Shown: positions 43,728 through 52,648, counted from the first letter of the stretch. The stretch is 64,000 nucleotides of DNA from Bacillota bacterium (GCA_023398495.1 JAEWSG010000225.1:124001-188000), one strand, 5' to 3'. A program made the numbers and translations. The notes: generated from the letters alone by a model not told the origin.

Positions 43728-44199
43728 ATGAAAAAGACAGAGTATTTAAGATGCGTATACTGGATGCAACCTCCGATAATGCTTTTTGTAGATAAGTACA
43801 GCAGGGATGAAGTAGAAGATGTTTTGATAAAAATAATATATATGTTATTTCTTCGAACGAATTTAAAACGAGCAGCACCATTGTTAAGCTCAATATGCTA
43901 AATGACATCGTCATTCTATATGAAACAAGCAAATTTGAATAAGCAGCAGAAGGTTTTGCATCAAATGAAAGGCATTTGTAGACCTGTATTATGAAGTAAC
44001 CCGGCAGGAGTTTCCGTTGACTTTACAGGAACTTGCACGAATTTACTCACATATGGATATGAGGGGTGTTATTGATAAGAAAACTTATAAAGTGGCATAC
44101 GATAGAAATGCTCATTATGACATTCGTTTCATTGTTGAGAGTAAGTACATTAATGAAGCGGCTTTTAAGTTTGTTGATATGATCAGAGGTGATAAATAA
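43728..44199 (+). pseudogene. Degraded gene of unknown family
   Basis: Broken frames. The best piece, 43978-44199, reads VDLYYEVTRQEFPLTLQELA, then RIYSHMDMRGVIDKKTYKVA and FIVESKYINEAAFKFVDMIR. That block looks like the C-terminus of a regulator found beside nucleotidyltransferase-type toxins in Firmicutes, but this assignment is weak. Earlier pieces (TEYLRCVYWMQPPIMLFVDK) are in other frames. Confidence 0.35.
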
Positions 44200-44298
44200 G
44201 TGAGTGGATATAAGCGGTACTTAATTCATAATGAGGTCTGTTTTTTAGGGAAACGCTTGAAGGCGGGATAGAAATATATGGACTTAGAAATATTGTAA

Positions 44299-44466
44299 GA
44301 TTGTAACTGTTCTTATGGGACTTTGAAATTTTACCTTAATCCTATCACCGGTCGTTTTGGTATAACTCATTTACTAAAAATACACAAATATATATTCCAG
44401 GACTTGTATCCGTTTGAAGGAGAAGATATTAGTTTTACATTTTTTGCAGATATCCCACCCGGGGGT
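44299..44466 (+). pseudogene. Fic-domain protein fragment
   Basis: DCNCSYGTLKFYLNPITGRF followed by GITHLLKIHKYIFQDLYPFE and GEDISF matches the region before the active site of Fic AMP-transferase toxins (Y-P-G-T; L-x-x-I-H-x-Y-x-F-Q-D-x-Y-x-F-A-G). The HPFREGNGR motif is absent, so it is inactive. Confidence 0.6.
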
Positions 44467-44620
44467 GGAAGGAATGCTTGCTAAGTACAAGATGCATCCG
44501 TCCTTGATTGGTAGGATGCATTTGTTATAAAAATTTTTAATACAAAATGCACTAATTGATACATAAACCTTGACTTATCGCATATAATAAAGTATCATTG
44601 TATTATAAAGAGGTGATGCA

Positions 44621-45028
44621 ATGAATCCCTATAACCAGAACTACACAAGAGAGCAGATAGACGCTATTCTTGACAAAATTAAAGATTGTGTGGTAAATAA
44701 CAAATATACCATTGCACTAAACGAAAACAGACAGGAAAACGTAGACTTTATCAATGAATATAATATTCGAAGTGACAAACAGAAATCAATATTATTACAG
44801 CTCAGAACAGAAGACTTTTGTCATACATTGCAGAATACGAAAATTGGTTTTGAATATGAAGTTCTCTATGTATTTGTGCCGCAGGTTCAATTATTTAATG
44901 CTGACGGAGAAGAAGAAACAGTAGATGTTTACACTAAATTTAACGTTATAGATATGTCAAACGGAAGTCGTACAGTTGTAATATCTTTTCATAAACTAAA
45001 CAAGCCGATAGATTACCTATTTAGGTAA
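44621..45028 (+). CDS. MqsR-like toxin of a type II TA pair
   Basis: 135 residues, AAGAGGTG before the ATG. The pattern ILLQLRTEDFCHTLQNTK, then a Tyr/Val-rich strand VLYVFVPQVQL, VDVYTKFNVID and TVVISFHKLNKPI follows the RelE/MqsR fold: L-x-x-x-D-F-x-x-x-x then V-Y-x-K and V-x-S-F-H. E. coli MqsR (98 aa) cuts mRNA at GCU. The gene is nine codons from its partner with an MqsA-like zinc finger, which strengthens the call. Confidence 0.7.
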   Translation: MNPYNQNYTREQIDAILDKIKDCVVNNKYTIALNENRQENVDFINEYNIRSDKQKSILLQLRTEDFCHTLQNTKIGFEYEVLYVFVPQVQLFNADGEEETVDVYTKFNVIDMSNGSRTVVISFHKLNKPIDYLFR

Positions 45029-45054
45029 ATCGGGAATTGAAAGGAGGCATTGTT

Positions 45055-46050
45055 ATGGGTGAAAGAAAAGTATTCTGTGAAGGATGTAGAAATGATGTTA
45101 CTTTCACTATCAATGAAAAGAAAATGGAAGGCACTATTAAAGGTGAAAAGTATTCATATGTTGGGAAAGAAGCACATTGTGTAGATTGCGGCTCGGAAAT
45201 TTATGTCGCAGAGGTAAGTGACTCTAATTTGAAAGCACTATATAATGCATATCGAGAAAAGAATAATATCGTATCGCTTGAGGTGATTTTAACAATACCA
45301 GAAAAATATGCAATTGGGAAGCGACCACTTTCACTTTTACTTGGCTGGGGAGAACAAACATTTTCCCGATATTGCGATGGAGATATGCCAACAAAGCAGT
45401 ATTCTGAAATTCTACAAAAGCTTTATGATGATCCAGCTTATTATGCAGAAATGTTGGAAAACAATAAAGGAAATCTGAAAACTACTGCATCTTATGAGAA
45501 AAGCAAAAGAGCAGTAAATGAACTTCTCGGAAGAACACAAAACACAAAGACAAAGATAGATTTGGTTATTGAATATTTGATGAGTCAATGTGAAGATATC
45601 ACACCATTGGCATTGCAGAAAGCATTGTATTATATTCAGGGATTTTATTATGCTTTCTACAAAACATTTCTCTTTTCTGAGGAGTGTGAAGCTTGGGTGC
45701 ATGGTCCTGTCTATCGGGATATATATTTTAGGTATCGCGATTATCGATTTGACCCAATTGAAGGGAATGATGAATTTGATGTTGCGGTATTTTCATCGTC
45801 CGAGAAAGCAATTTTGGATAGCGTGATTAAAAACGTATGCTGTTATAGTGGAAAGGTGCTTGAAAAGTTTACTCACTCAGAGGCACCATGGCTGGCAACC
45901 AGAGGAGACTTGCCCGAGACAGTAGCATCTGACAGAACCATTCTGAAGAAACAAATTGGAGATTACTTTAGTGCAGTCAAAGAGAAGTATAATATGATTA
46001 ACCCAAATGATATTAAAGGTTATACGCAAACTATGTTTGAACAGATATGA
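45055..46050 (+). CDS. MqsA-like zinc finger/HTH fused to a Panacea (SocA-like) domain, antitoxin
   Basis: 331 residues from ATG 45055 (AAAGGAGG upstream). Residues ~3-52 are a four-Cys zinc domain (FCEGC ... HCVDCGSEIY) like MqsA. Residues ~75-125 are an HTH with LSLLLGWGEQTFSRYCDGDM, the MqsA/YgiT DNA-binding signature. The C-terminal ~150 residues are a Panacea/DUF4065 domain: LALQKALYYIQGFYYAF, EECEAWVHGPVYRDIYFRYRD. The Panacea domain is a general toxin-neutralising module, so this protein probably represses and neutralises the upstream toxin. Confidence 0.82.
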   Translation: MGERKVFCEGCRNDVTFTINEKKMEGTIKGEKYSYVGKEAHCVDCGSEIYVAEVSDSNLKALYNAYREKNNIVSLEVILTIPEKYAIGKRPLSLLLGWGEQTFSRYCDGDMPTKQYSEILQKLYDDPAYYAEMLENNKGNLKTTASYEKSKRAVNELLGRTQNTKTKIDLVIEYLMSQCEDITPLALQKALYYIQGFYYAFYKTFLFSEECEAWVHGPVYRDIYFRYRDYRFDPIEGNDEFDVAVFSSSEKAILDSVIKNVCCYSGKVLEKFTHSEAPWLATRGDLPETVASDRTILKKQIGDYFSAVKEKYNMINPNDIKGYTQTMFEQI

Positions 46051-46100
46051 TATGTGTTGACAACCATTTTTCATTAATAGAGAAATAAGTTATTTGATTA

Positions 46101-46134
46101 TTGGCTTTCCTGCTCTTATATGGGGGAAAGCCAA
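46101..46134 (+). terminator. Terminator after the TA pair
   Basis: TTGGCTTTCC pairs with GGAAAGCCAA; the T run is only moderate (TCATTTTTCGG). Confidence 0.6.
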
Positions 46135-46430
46135 AGTCATTTTTCGGAGGTGTTAATCCGGGTGATAAAACGGCAGATTTAAAAATGGGAAACTATAGAA
46201 CGGCTTAATGTAAATCTTGTCAACCTATAAAAATCACTGAAACACAAAATTCCTGCACACTTCTGTTTTACATAAAAGCCCGCCAATAAAAACATCAGCG
46301 GACATAGCGGGCATACTCTATGACGGTAAAATTAATATTTGCTACAAATTGCTACACTAACTCAAAAATGAAAATGCAATAACGCCTGATTTACAGGGCT
46401 TTTTAAGGATTCATTGCGGTTTAAAACTAT

Positions 46431-46478
46431 TCCATGGTAAGGATGAGGTCACCAGTTCGATTCTGGATGAGGGCTCCA
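46431..46478 (+). repeat. tRNA-Thr 3' half, copy 3
   Basis: TCCATGGTAAGGATGAGGTC then ACCAGTTCGATTCTGGATGA and GGGCTCCA. It shares the variant T arm with copy 2, with one mismatch at the acceptor junction. The hairpin GTTGTAGGC/GCTTACAAC follows at 46492-46515. Confidence 0.9.
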
Positions 46479-46560
46479 GATGAAATCAAGTGTTGTAGGC
46501 ATCTATGCTTACAACATTTTTTGTTTGTACAACAATAATACAACAACCACCTTACCGATT

Positions 46561-46800
46561 TTACGATATACAATTCCTATATCAGAAGGCAGGGTATATA
46601 TTTGAACGATATAAAACTGATTTTGTTATCAAGGATGAACTAATAGATGCTTGCCAGAGAGATAAAGGTTGGAGATGGTATAAGGTATTTTGATAAAGAA
46701 GCTCGAAATGGCAATGGCATATTAGTTAAGAAGTGGAATCTCATAATACCCAAGGAAATAGACAAAGGTAAATATAATATGGTAGGACAGGTGTTATAAA
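46561..46800 (+). pseudogene. AbiEi 3' fragment, second copy
   Basis: Aligns with 41283-41480 of the intact AbiEi gene: YDIQFLYQKAGYIFERYKTD, then after a frameshift around 46655 DGIRYFDKEARNGNGILVKK and WNLIIPKEIDK. Only the C-terminal third is present, in two frames. Confidence 0.8.
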
Positions 46801-46911
46801 AAGTATTTGGTATATTGTAATTGGTTAGTTGGAAAACCATATTTTATTGATATAGTATTAAGAATTATGGTATAATAATAGCAGAATAATTAATTCTGGA
46901 GGTTATTGTTT

Positions 46912-47184
46912 ATGATAATTAAGTCATCAACATCATTAAGAAATGATTACGGCAAAATTTCTACCTTGGCTCATGAGGTAGAAGAGCCTATATATATTAC
47001 CAAGAATGGTGAAGGAGACATTGTGGTAATGAGCATTGAAGCTTTTGAAAAGAGAGAGCAACTTTTAATGCTCAAAGCTAAGCTTGCAATGGCTGAACAG
47101 TCAAGGCTTTCTGGAGAACCCACAGTTTCGCTAGAAGATGCTAAAAAAAGGTTAGAGGAGAAATACAGAAATGCAGGAGTATAA
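46912..47184 (+). CDS. Phd/YefM family antitoxin
   Basis: 90 residues from ATG 46912; CTGGAGG lies 9 bases upstream and a TTG at 46906 is less likely. IKSSTSLRNDYGKISTLAHE, EEPIYITKNGEGDIVVMSIE and AFEKREQL are the Phd/YefM DNA-binding fold; the rest is the toxin-binding helix. It overlaps the next gene by 14 bases. Confidence 0.9.
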   Translation: MIIKSSTSLRNDYGKISTLAHEVEEPIYITKNGEGDIVVMSIEAFEKREQLLMLKAKLAMAEQSRLSGEPTVSLEDAKKRLEEKYRNAGV

Positions 47185-47416
47185 ATTAGATATTTTAGCC
47201 CCTGCATGGGCAGAACTTGAGGAAATTGCGGACTATCATTTAATTATGGTTGGTCCGGTGTCTGCAAAAAATATAACAGATCAAATTCTTACATCGCTTG
47301 AGCGGCTTAAAACATATCCGCTATCGGGTGTTGCTATCCAAGATAATGAATTGAATTTATTAGGCTATAGATTTGTAACTAGTGGAATACTCCTTGGAGG
47401 TGCTTGCACCCGATGA
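47171..47416 (+). pseudogene. ParE/RelE toxin, 3' end replaced by a repeat element
   Basis: 81 codons. The first ~72 (YKLDILAPAWAELEEIADYH, ITDQILTSLERLKTYPLSG, GYRFVTSG) match ParE/RelE toxins, but the expected final strand is lost at about 47388 and replaced by ILLGGACTR from an inserted GC-rich element. The C-terminal residues needed for activity are missing, so the toxin is probably dead. Confidence 0.8.
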
Positions 47417-47513
47417 AGCGATGCGGGCAGAATGACCTCATGCTCCTGCTTCAGGGGCCTTCTGCATGCTTTGCCCTTTACGAAAATGGACTTGTTATGT
47501 GTAGTGCACATCA
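47397..47513. mobile_element. GC-rich MITE-like element, partial copy
   Basis: GGTGCTTGCACC then AAGCGATGCGGGCAGAATGA and TGCTTTGCCCTTTACGAAAA onward align with the right half of the element at 48279-48516. It cuts the ParE gene. Confidence 0.6.
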
Positions 47514-48230
47514 CTTGTTATTCCCCCATAGTTTTCTAACCTTATTTCCAGTTATTATCCCATTTAGAATTAGAGTTATCCATGTTATCATAATAATGAT
47601 TACTTCATATCTATCCATCTTATCTAGACCGTATCTTGTGTGAATATAAACAAATCCTATGGCTGCGGTTATCACTGCAATTAAATTTATTTTCGATATA
47701 ACGCTTGTATACTTCCCTTTAAATACTGGTATTAAAAATCCAAATGATACAGCCATCATAATGAATCCGAGTTCTTCCATAGCTATAAAAATGCCATGTG
47801 GATTATATTGAGTTATTAATGCAATCCCATCATATTCTTTATTCAACAAACTTATAGGTACAACATTTACTTGAATAAAATAGTTAATAAGTAAGATAAC
47901 TGATGAAACTATTGCAAAGGTACTTGCAACCTGTATATAAATTTGTTTTTGTTTATTTACAATCGACTTTATCGAAATCATGTTTATCAAATAGATACAA
48001 ATCATGAACAATGCCATATATTGCCAAATATAATCTCGTGGAAACCGCTCTATAGTCTCCAGGAAAGGGTATAAAATACCACCATCACTAGGAGCATTTG
48101 CTCCTGATATTGGAACAGCAATCATTGCAACTGCGAGGGTTATAAATGTAATCAACGCTAATCCATAACTTGTAAAAAATACAAGCCTTAAATCGTTCTT
48201 ATTATCTGTAAGTAAATTATGATCTTTCAT
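47511..48230 (-). CDS. Polytopic membrane protein of unknown function
   Basis: 239 residues with about seven hydrophobic segments (for example YGLALITFITLAVAMIAVPI, YMALFMICIYLINMI, FAIVSSVILLINYFI, IMMAVSFGFLIPVF, IIIMITWITLILNGII). Ends in basic residues. No family recognised. It lies between the two GC-rich elements, which may have moved or captured it. The start is preceded by TAGGAGATGAATTTAG. Confidence 0.65.
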   Translation of the reverse strand: MKDHNLLTDNKNDLRLVFFTSYGLALITFITLAVAMIAVPISGANAPSDGGILYPFLETIERFPRDYIWQYMALFMICIYLINMISIKSIVNKQKQIYIQVASTFAIVSSVILLINYFIQVNVVPISLLNKEYDGIALITQYNPHGIFIAMEELGFIMMAVSFGFLIPVFKGKYTSVISKINLIAVITAAIGFVYIHTRYGLDKMDRYEVIIIMITWITLILNGIITGNKVRKLWGNNK

Positions 48231-48278
48231 CTAAATTCATCTCCTATCACCTTATTGGTGTATTAAAGTCTATTAATA

Positions 48279-48516
48279 CGGGCATTTCACATAACGGACA
48301 GAATCTCCGACGCCGCTGAAGCCTAGAGGTGATGCTTGAGCTGGACCCTCAAAGCCTTTCTTCGCAGGCGGTGGCCCCGTCCACCCAGCGAAAGCGAGCC
48401 GTTTGTCCAGAGACAACTGGCTTAAGCGAGTGTGGGCAGGATGACCCGCATGTTCCTTCTCCAAAGCCTTTCTTCCTGCTGGCCCTTTATGGAGATTCAT
48501 TGTTCTGTGATGTACC
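48279..48516. mobile_element. GC-rich MITE-like element, full copy
   Basis: Imperfect terminal inverted repeats: GGGCATTTCACATAACGGAC (48280 on, followed by AGAATCTCC) and GGAGATTCATTGTTCTGTGA (48491 on, followed by TGTACC). The inside is unusually GC-rich for this genome and has no gene. Short frames inside are not credible. Confidence 0.65.
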
Positions 48517-48625
48517 ACGCCTCGCAAAGAAAGAGCACCATGGAGGGTGCGGCCTAAAATGAAAACTCCATATTATTACAATCGTCAAATAGTATACAAA
48601 AATTGTAATACTGATTTTTAATTCA

Positions 48626-49220
48626 TTATTTATACGTGACTTTTTTAAAATGAACATTGAAGGTGTATCTACCAGTAAATTCTCCACTATCATTCGTTAT
48701 CCATTTAAAATCAACAATTGCAGTATCAGGATTCTCCCATCCAATAAATTTAAAATCGGGATCGGGTCTAAATTCTCGCGGTTTTGCTATTTCGCCGAAA
48801 TGAGAATAAACTTCTGTTAAATCAGGTAATAATATCAACTTTCTTTCCATAATATCAAAAACAACACTACTACCTTCAATTCGTGATACAAAGTACATTC
48901 CTACGTACCGACTGTCTGATGACCATGAAAAGTCTACGCCATAAAATGGTGATGTAGAATTCCAAATAATATCTCCGTTATCTAAATTCACAATACGAAG
49001 ACCTTCATATGGGAATGCTCCTCCTGCTGTAACGCCAGTATAGGTCCCATATGCTTCAGCTCGATATTTACCTGTTGGAGAAACAGAAGTTTGAGTAGTC
49101 TAACTTTTATCCATTCAACAGCATAGAATGGAGTAGCATACATATCTCCTCCTAAATAACCATCTAAATAAAGACCCCAATCTCCATGATACCAAACATC
49201 CTTATTAAACTTTTTAGCGT
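48626..49220 (-). pseudogene. Beta-propeller-like protein remnant
   Basis: Reading on the minus strand, DVWYHGDWGLYLDGYLGGDM and ATPFYAVEWIKV come first, then a frameshift near 49098, then TSVSPTGKYRAEAYGTYTGV, VNLDNGDIIWNSTSPFYGVD and FSWSSDSRYVGMYF. The repeated W/S-SPTGKY / SWSSDSRY pattern suggests WD40/TolB-like blades. Both ends look truncated. Confidence 0.5.
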
Positions 49221-49406
49221 TTTTTAATAAGGTTACTCAAAATTACTTCTTATTAAAATTTTAGTGCATTTTTTTTAATAACGCAATGTTTATTGCATGA
49301 AAAAATTAACAATTATTTTAGTGCTAAATGAATTAGCTTTGCAAAGATTGAAGATTACCATATTTCTATAAATTTATTCCATGGTTTGTTAATGGGATGT
49401 TTCTAA

Positions 49407-49583
49407 AAATCTGTCCCTTCAAAGCCTATAAATACTGAATTCCAAGCCGTTGAGACATTAAAAGAATTTTATTCATCTATGAGAAAACTTAATGTAGAAA
49501 TAGGAACTATTGAGCATGTATACACCGGTATAGTTTCAGATGCAATTTTTGACACACTAGAGATACTGCGGGATGGCAGTTAA
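49407..49583 (+). pseudogene. Orphan coding fragment
   Basis: An open frame with no start: PSKPINTEFQAVETLKEFYS then SMRKLNVEIGTIEHVYTGIV and SDAIFDTLEILRDGS. Good amino-acid composition but no family recognised. The flanks 49221-49406 and 49584-49811 hold nothing I can support. Confidence 0.3.
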
Positions 49584-49811
49584 CTTTTATCAAGACGATA
49601 GATGGTTCTGTTCTTCGTATTCCCATTCAGTTAGGGTATTGCTTTTCTTTATTTTAGGCAATTTGAGGGTCTTTTGCTTGTCATTAAGCTTTGTTTTATA
49701 GGGGTAGTATTTACAGTTGTTGGTCTGAAATTAGGCCTATAATCTGCTAAAATGGTTCAAAAGTGCCATAAAGTTATTTACTTTGTATTCGATAAGTTGT
49801 AAAATTAATTT

Positions 49812-50183
49812 ATGAATATATTAGAATATAAAATGATAGATATTCAAAAAGAAAATACACAACAAATTAAAAATCATTCTATTATAGGTAGCATATCGTT
49901 GATAATATCCTTTATCTTGTTAATCATTTGTGTTGTTTTTTTCTTAGGTGTTGCTGCTAATATACTTAATTTGGAACGTCCGGATAACAAGTATTTAGTT
50001 TTAGCTATTCGGTCAGCATGCATTTTCTATGTTTTATTAAACTTGACTGGTACAATACTTGGAATAGTAGGAATGTTTCAGAAAAACAAATACAAGATCT
50101 TACCATTACTTGGAATAATAATCAATGGTCTAATACTTACATTAGTTGTTGCAATGATAATAAGTGTAGTGAGGAGTTTATGA
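49812..50183 (+). CDS. Small membrane protein
   Basis: 123 residues with three hydrophobic segments (SIIGSISLIISFILLIICVV, ACIFYVLLNLTGTILGIVGM, GIIINGLILTLVVAMIISVV). The pattern NxTGTILGIVGMFQ-x-KK recalls DUF4190-like proteins. The site before the ATG is poor, and the start may be at 49833 instead. Confidence 0.55.
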   Translation: MNILEYKMIDIQKENTQQIKNHSIIGSISLIISFILLIICVVFFLGVAANILNLERPDNKYLVLAIRSACIFYVLLNLTGTILGIVGMFQKNKYKILPLLGIIINGLILTLVVAMIISVVRSL

Positions 50184-50421
50184 ATTAACGATGCTGTGAC
50201 TTGCATAATTATTTAGCATGTTTTTTGGATAATATATGCCATAATTTATTTGGGAGTTAACATGATAAGATTTTAAAACGGTAGGCCAATTTGATACCTG
50301 AAGATGTATACTTAAATTGAATCTCGTTATCATTAAAATTTCCAATTTAAAAAACAAATGAATCATACATACATAAATGAATAATGTATGATTGTATCAA
50401 AAGGACCAATCATAAATTATT

Positions 50422-50558
50422 AACTCAACTTTCCCACTTATAGTATTTTGAGGCTCTGGTTGCTCACAAGTTAAGGTCAAAAAGTTTACTTTTTGACCGC
50501 GGTGAGCGATGCTGCGTTAGCAGCAAAGAGCCCATAAATACTGTGAGAAAGTTGAGTT
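50422..50558. repeat. 137 bp hairpin-rich element
   Basis: Ends AACTCAACTTTC (50422) and GAAAGTTGAGTT (50547-50558) are exact complements; the arms extend with mismatches to AGGCTCT/AGAGCC. Inside are nested stems: GCTCAC/GTGAGC, GGTCAAAAAG/CTTTTTGACC (50475-50498) and GCTGC-GTTA-GCAGC (50511-50524). It could be a mobile palindromic element or a folded RNA. Confidence 0.65.
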
Positions 50559-50644
50559 ATGTATTATAAAAGAATAGTTTTCAGGATATTACTAAAGTAT
50601 AAAGTCTTTAGTTTTTTATCCTAAAAAGGAAGGGTATTTATTGA

Positions 50645-51232
50645 ATGAACTTTAATTGGAATGCTGAAACATATGCTTTAGTATCAGGAATAGTATTATC
50701 GTCTATAGGAGCATTTTTTATATTAAAAAAAAATTGGAAGCAATATGGGGTTTTGTATATTGCTACTGCTGTAGTTGGCAACTTATTATGTTATATGTTT
50801 ATTAAAATGGGTTTGTATGATTTCCCATATAGGCTATTTCCTTCTTTATCACCAATGCCTTTTTTTGCTATACTAACCGTATTCCCATTTTATGTTGTAT
50901 TTGGTGTTCGATATAGTCCTAGTAAATGGGGGTACAAAATTCCATTTTATTGGGCATTAGTTCATATAGGCATGTTTTTAGAAGTATTAGCTCAAAACCA
51001 TACACAGACAATCAAGTATCGTAATTTTTGGGATACTTGGGACTCTTATACATGGTGGTGGATATTCTTATTGGTATTTGAATATGTTGGGGGGCTAATT
51101 GTGTCTGAAGAATATAGGAAACCAATCAATGAGGAATTATTAAAGTATGGGAAAACAGGGTGGTTTTTATTGCATTTTATTTTAATCACTACTATTTTTT
51201 TAGCAGGATTCTATATGGGTAGAGTTACATAA
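50645..51232 (+). CDS. Membrane protein, CBO0543-like family
   Basis: 195 residues with about five membrane helices. YMFIKMGLYDFPYRLFP, FGVRYSPSKWGYKIPFYWAL and TWWWIFLLVFEYVGG match a clostridial/Bacillus family (CBO0543) of unknown function, many copies of which occur in spore formers. AAAAAGGAAGGG precedes the start. Confidence 0.6.
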   Translation: MNFNWNAETYALVSGIVLSSIGAFFILKKNWKQYGVLYIATAVVGNLLCYMFIKMGLYDFPYRLFPSLSPMPFFAILTVFPFYVVFGVRYSPSKWGYKIPFYWALVHIGMFLEVLAQNHTQTIKYRNFWDTWDSYTWWWIFLLVFEYVGGLIVSEEYRKPINEELLKYGKTGWFLLHFILITTIFLAGFYMGRVT

Positions 51233-51294
51233 AAGTAATATAATATGATCCAATTTGGCCAGAAGCAGGTCAAGGTAGAAGTAAAGCTGGAAGA

Positions 51295-52648
51295 TTACTT
51301 TAGATAACCAAGTTGGGTTGATGTATTGAGGTATTGATAATTGCCATAATTGCCCGTATATCCACCTATAGCATATATCTTGCTATTTGCCGATGCTACG
51401 GTTGGTGAAAGCCTGTCTGAATTCATAGAAGTATTGAGAATACTTCCGGCAACTGCTGAAACATTCTTTTTAATATTTATTGGGTCAGTGGATACGTTTG
51501 TAAAGTCAAACGGATTGGTAAACTGCATATTTGGGTAATATACCTTTCCGCTTTGTTTATCGGTGATTTTTATGTCCTTCGCCAAAGCAGGATTTCCGAA
51601 GTTTTCCTCAAAAAAGGTGACGTACCAGTTTCCATCTGCATTGTCATACCTGTCATAAAGGTCTGTGAAGTCAAATACAAAGGTACAGTCACAGGCTGTG
51701 TCAGTTCCGTCAAAGCTGATTGGGGCACTTGTTCCGTAAATATTAGGACCGCCGCAGTCCCAGATTGCCACAGGTTCATTGTTGTTCTTGCTGGAAAAAC
51801 CCAGACGTGCTTTGAAATCGTATCGGCTTGCATGATTTACAGTATACTCTACAAGCATCTTAGGTGAATAGTTAATTTTGGGAGTGATCCAGTAGGCTCT
51901 GTTATATGTTGTAGAATTCATACCAGCTGATTCATTCCATGGATATGTACGTTCGGTTTGGGCAGGTACTCCGGATACCGACGATGCCTTGTTAAGTGCA
52001 TCATATGAAAGCCATGTGAAGCCGTCATTGCTATACCAGGTATAGACGACCTGACCATTCCTTATGATCTCACTAACTTCATCGGTGCCCCAGGAATTTG
52101 CGATTTTCAAGGCACCCTTTTCACCTCCATCAACAACTCCATTTTTGTTTATATCCACCCAGTTCACCTCCATCAACAACTCCATTTTTGTTTATATCCA
52201 CCCATAGATCATCATTATATCCCACTACCGTCATTGCATGTCCATCGTTTCTGAGGGCTGATGCACCGTCCATGTAAACAATATGCTGATTAACAAACAC
52301 ATCATCTGCAGTTGTACTCAGATCGTCTTTAACCTTGTCAAACATCCATCCGGTTAAGTTTGTACCGAAAACCAAAACATAACCATCGTTTATCAATTGT
52401 TTCAAGTTGTTTATATCAGGGTCGTCCGTACTTGTGACGGGTGTTTCAGTGCCATCCCATACTTCTACATATCCGCATTTATCTGCCCTGTATCCGATGG
52501 CATCATTCCATATTTCACGTTGTGTAGGCCACTCCCTGTAGTTCTTCGGATCTGCATCATCACCGATATATGCAAATTTGCACCATTCGATTGCACCATT
52601 AGTCAAATAAGAGATAATTTTACTGTTACAGTATTCATTATAAAAAGT
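51295..52648 (-). pseudogene. Secreted papain-like (C1) peptidase, broken
   Basis: Two frames of one gene. The N-terminal piece (52130-52648) has no start and lacks the catalytic Cys region; it holds EWPTQREIWNDAIGYRADKC and the catalytic His in GHAMTVVGYNDD. The C-terminal piece (51295-52185) has the catalytic Asn in LKIANSWGTDE, a C-terminal beta domain, and a KIYAIGGYTGNYG Kelch-like tail. The frame breaks at a 43-base tandem duplication at 52120-52204. EF-hand-like DINKNGVVDGGE is duplicated by it. Confidence 0.8.
52120..52204. repeat. 43-base tandem duplication
   Basis: TTCACCTCCATCAACAACTC (52120) begins a unit repeated at 52163. 43 is not a multiple of three, so it shifts the frame of the peptidase gene. 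Confidence 0.92.

Noticed and set aside
33405..46478. Intact integrative conjugative element
   Set aside because: No relaxase, coupling protein, conjugation genes or full integrase were seen among the cargo.
48273..48562. 77- and 84-codon frames on both strands in a GC-rich stretch
   Set aside because: They lie inside the inverted-repeat element; open frames there follow from high GC and not from coding.
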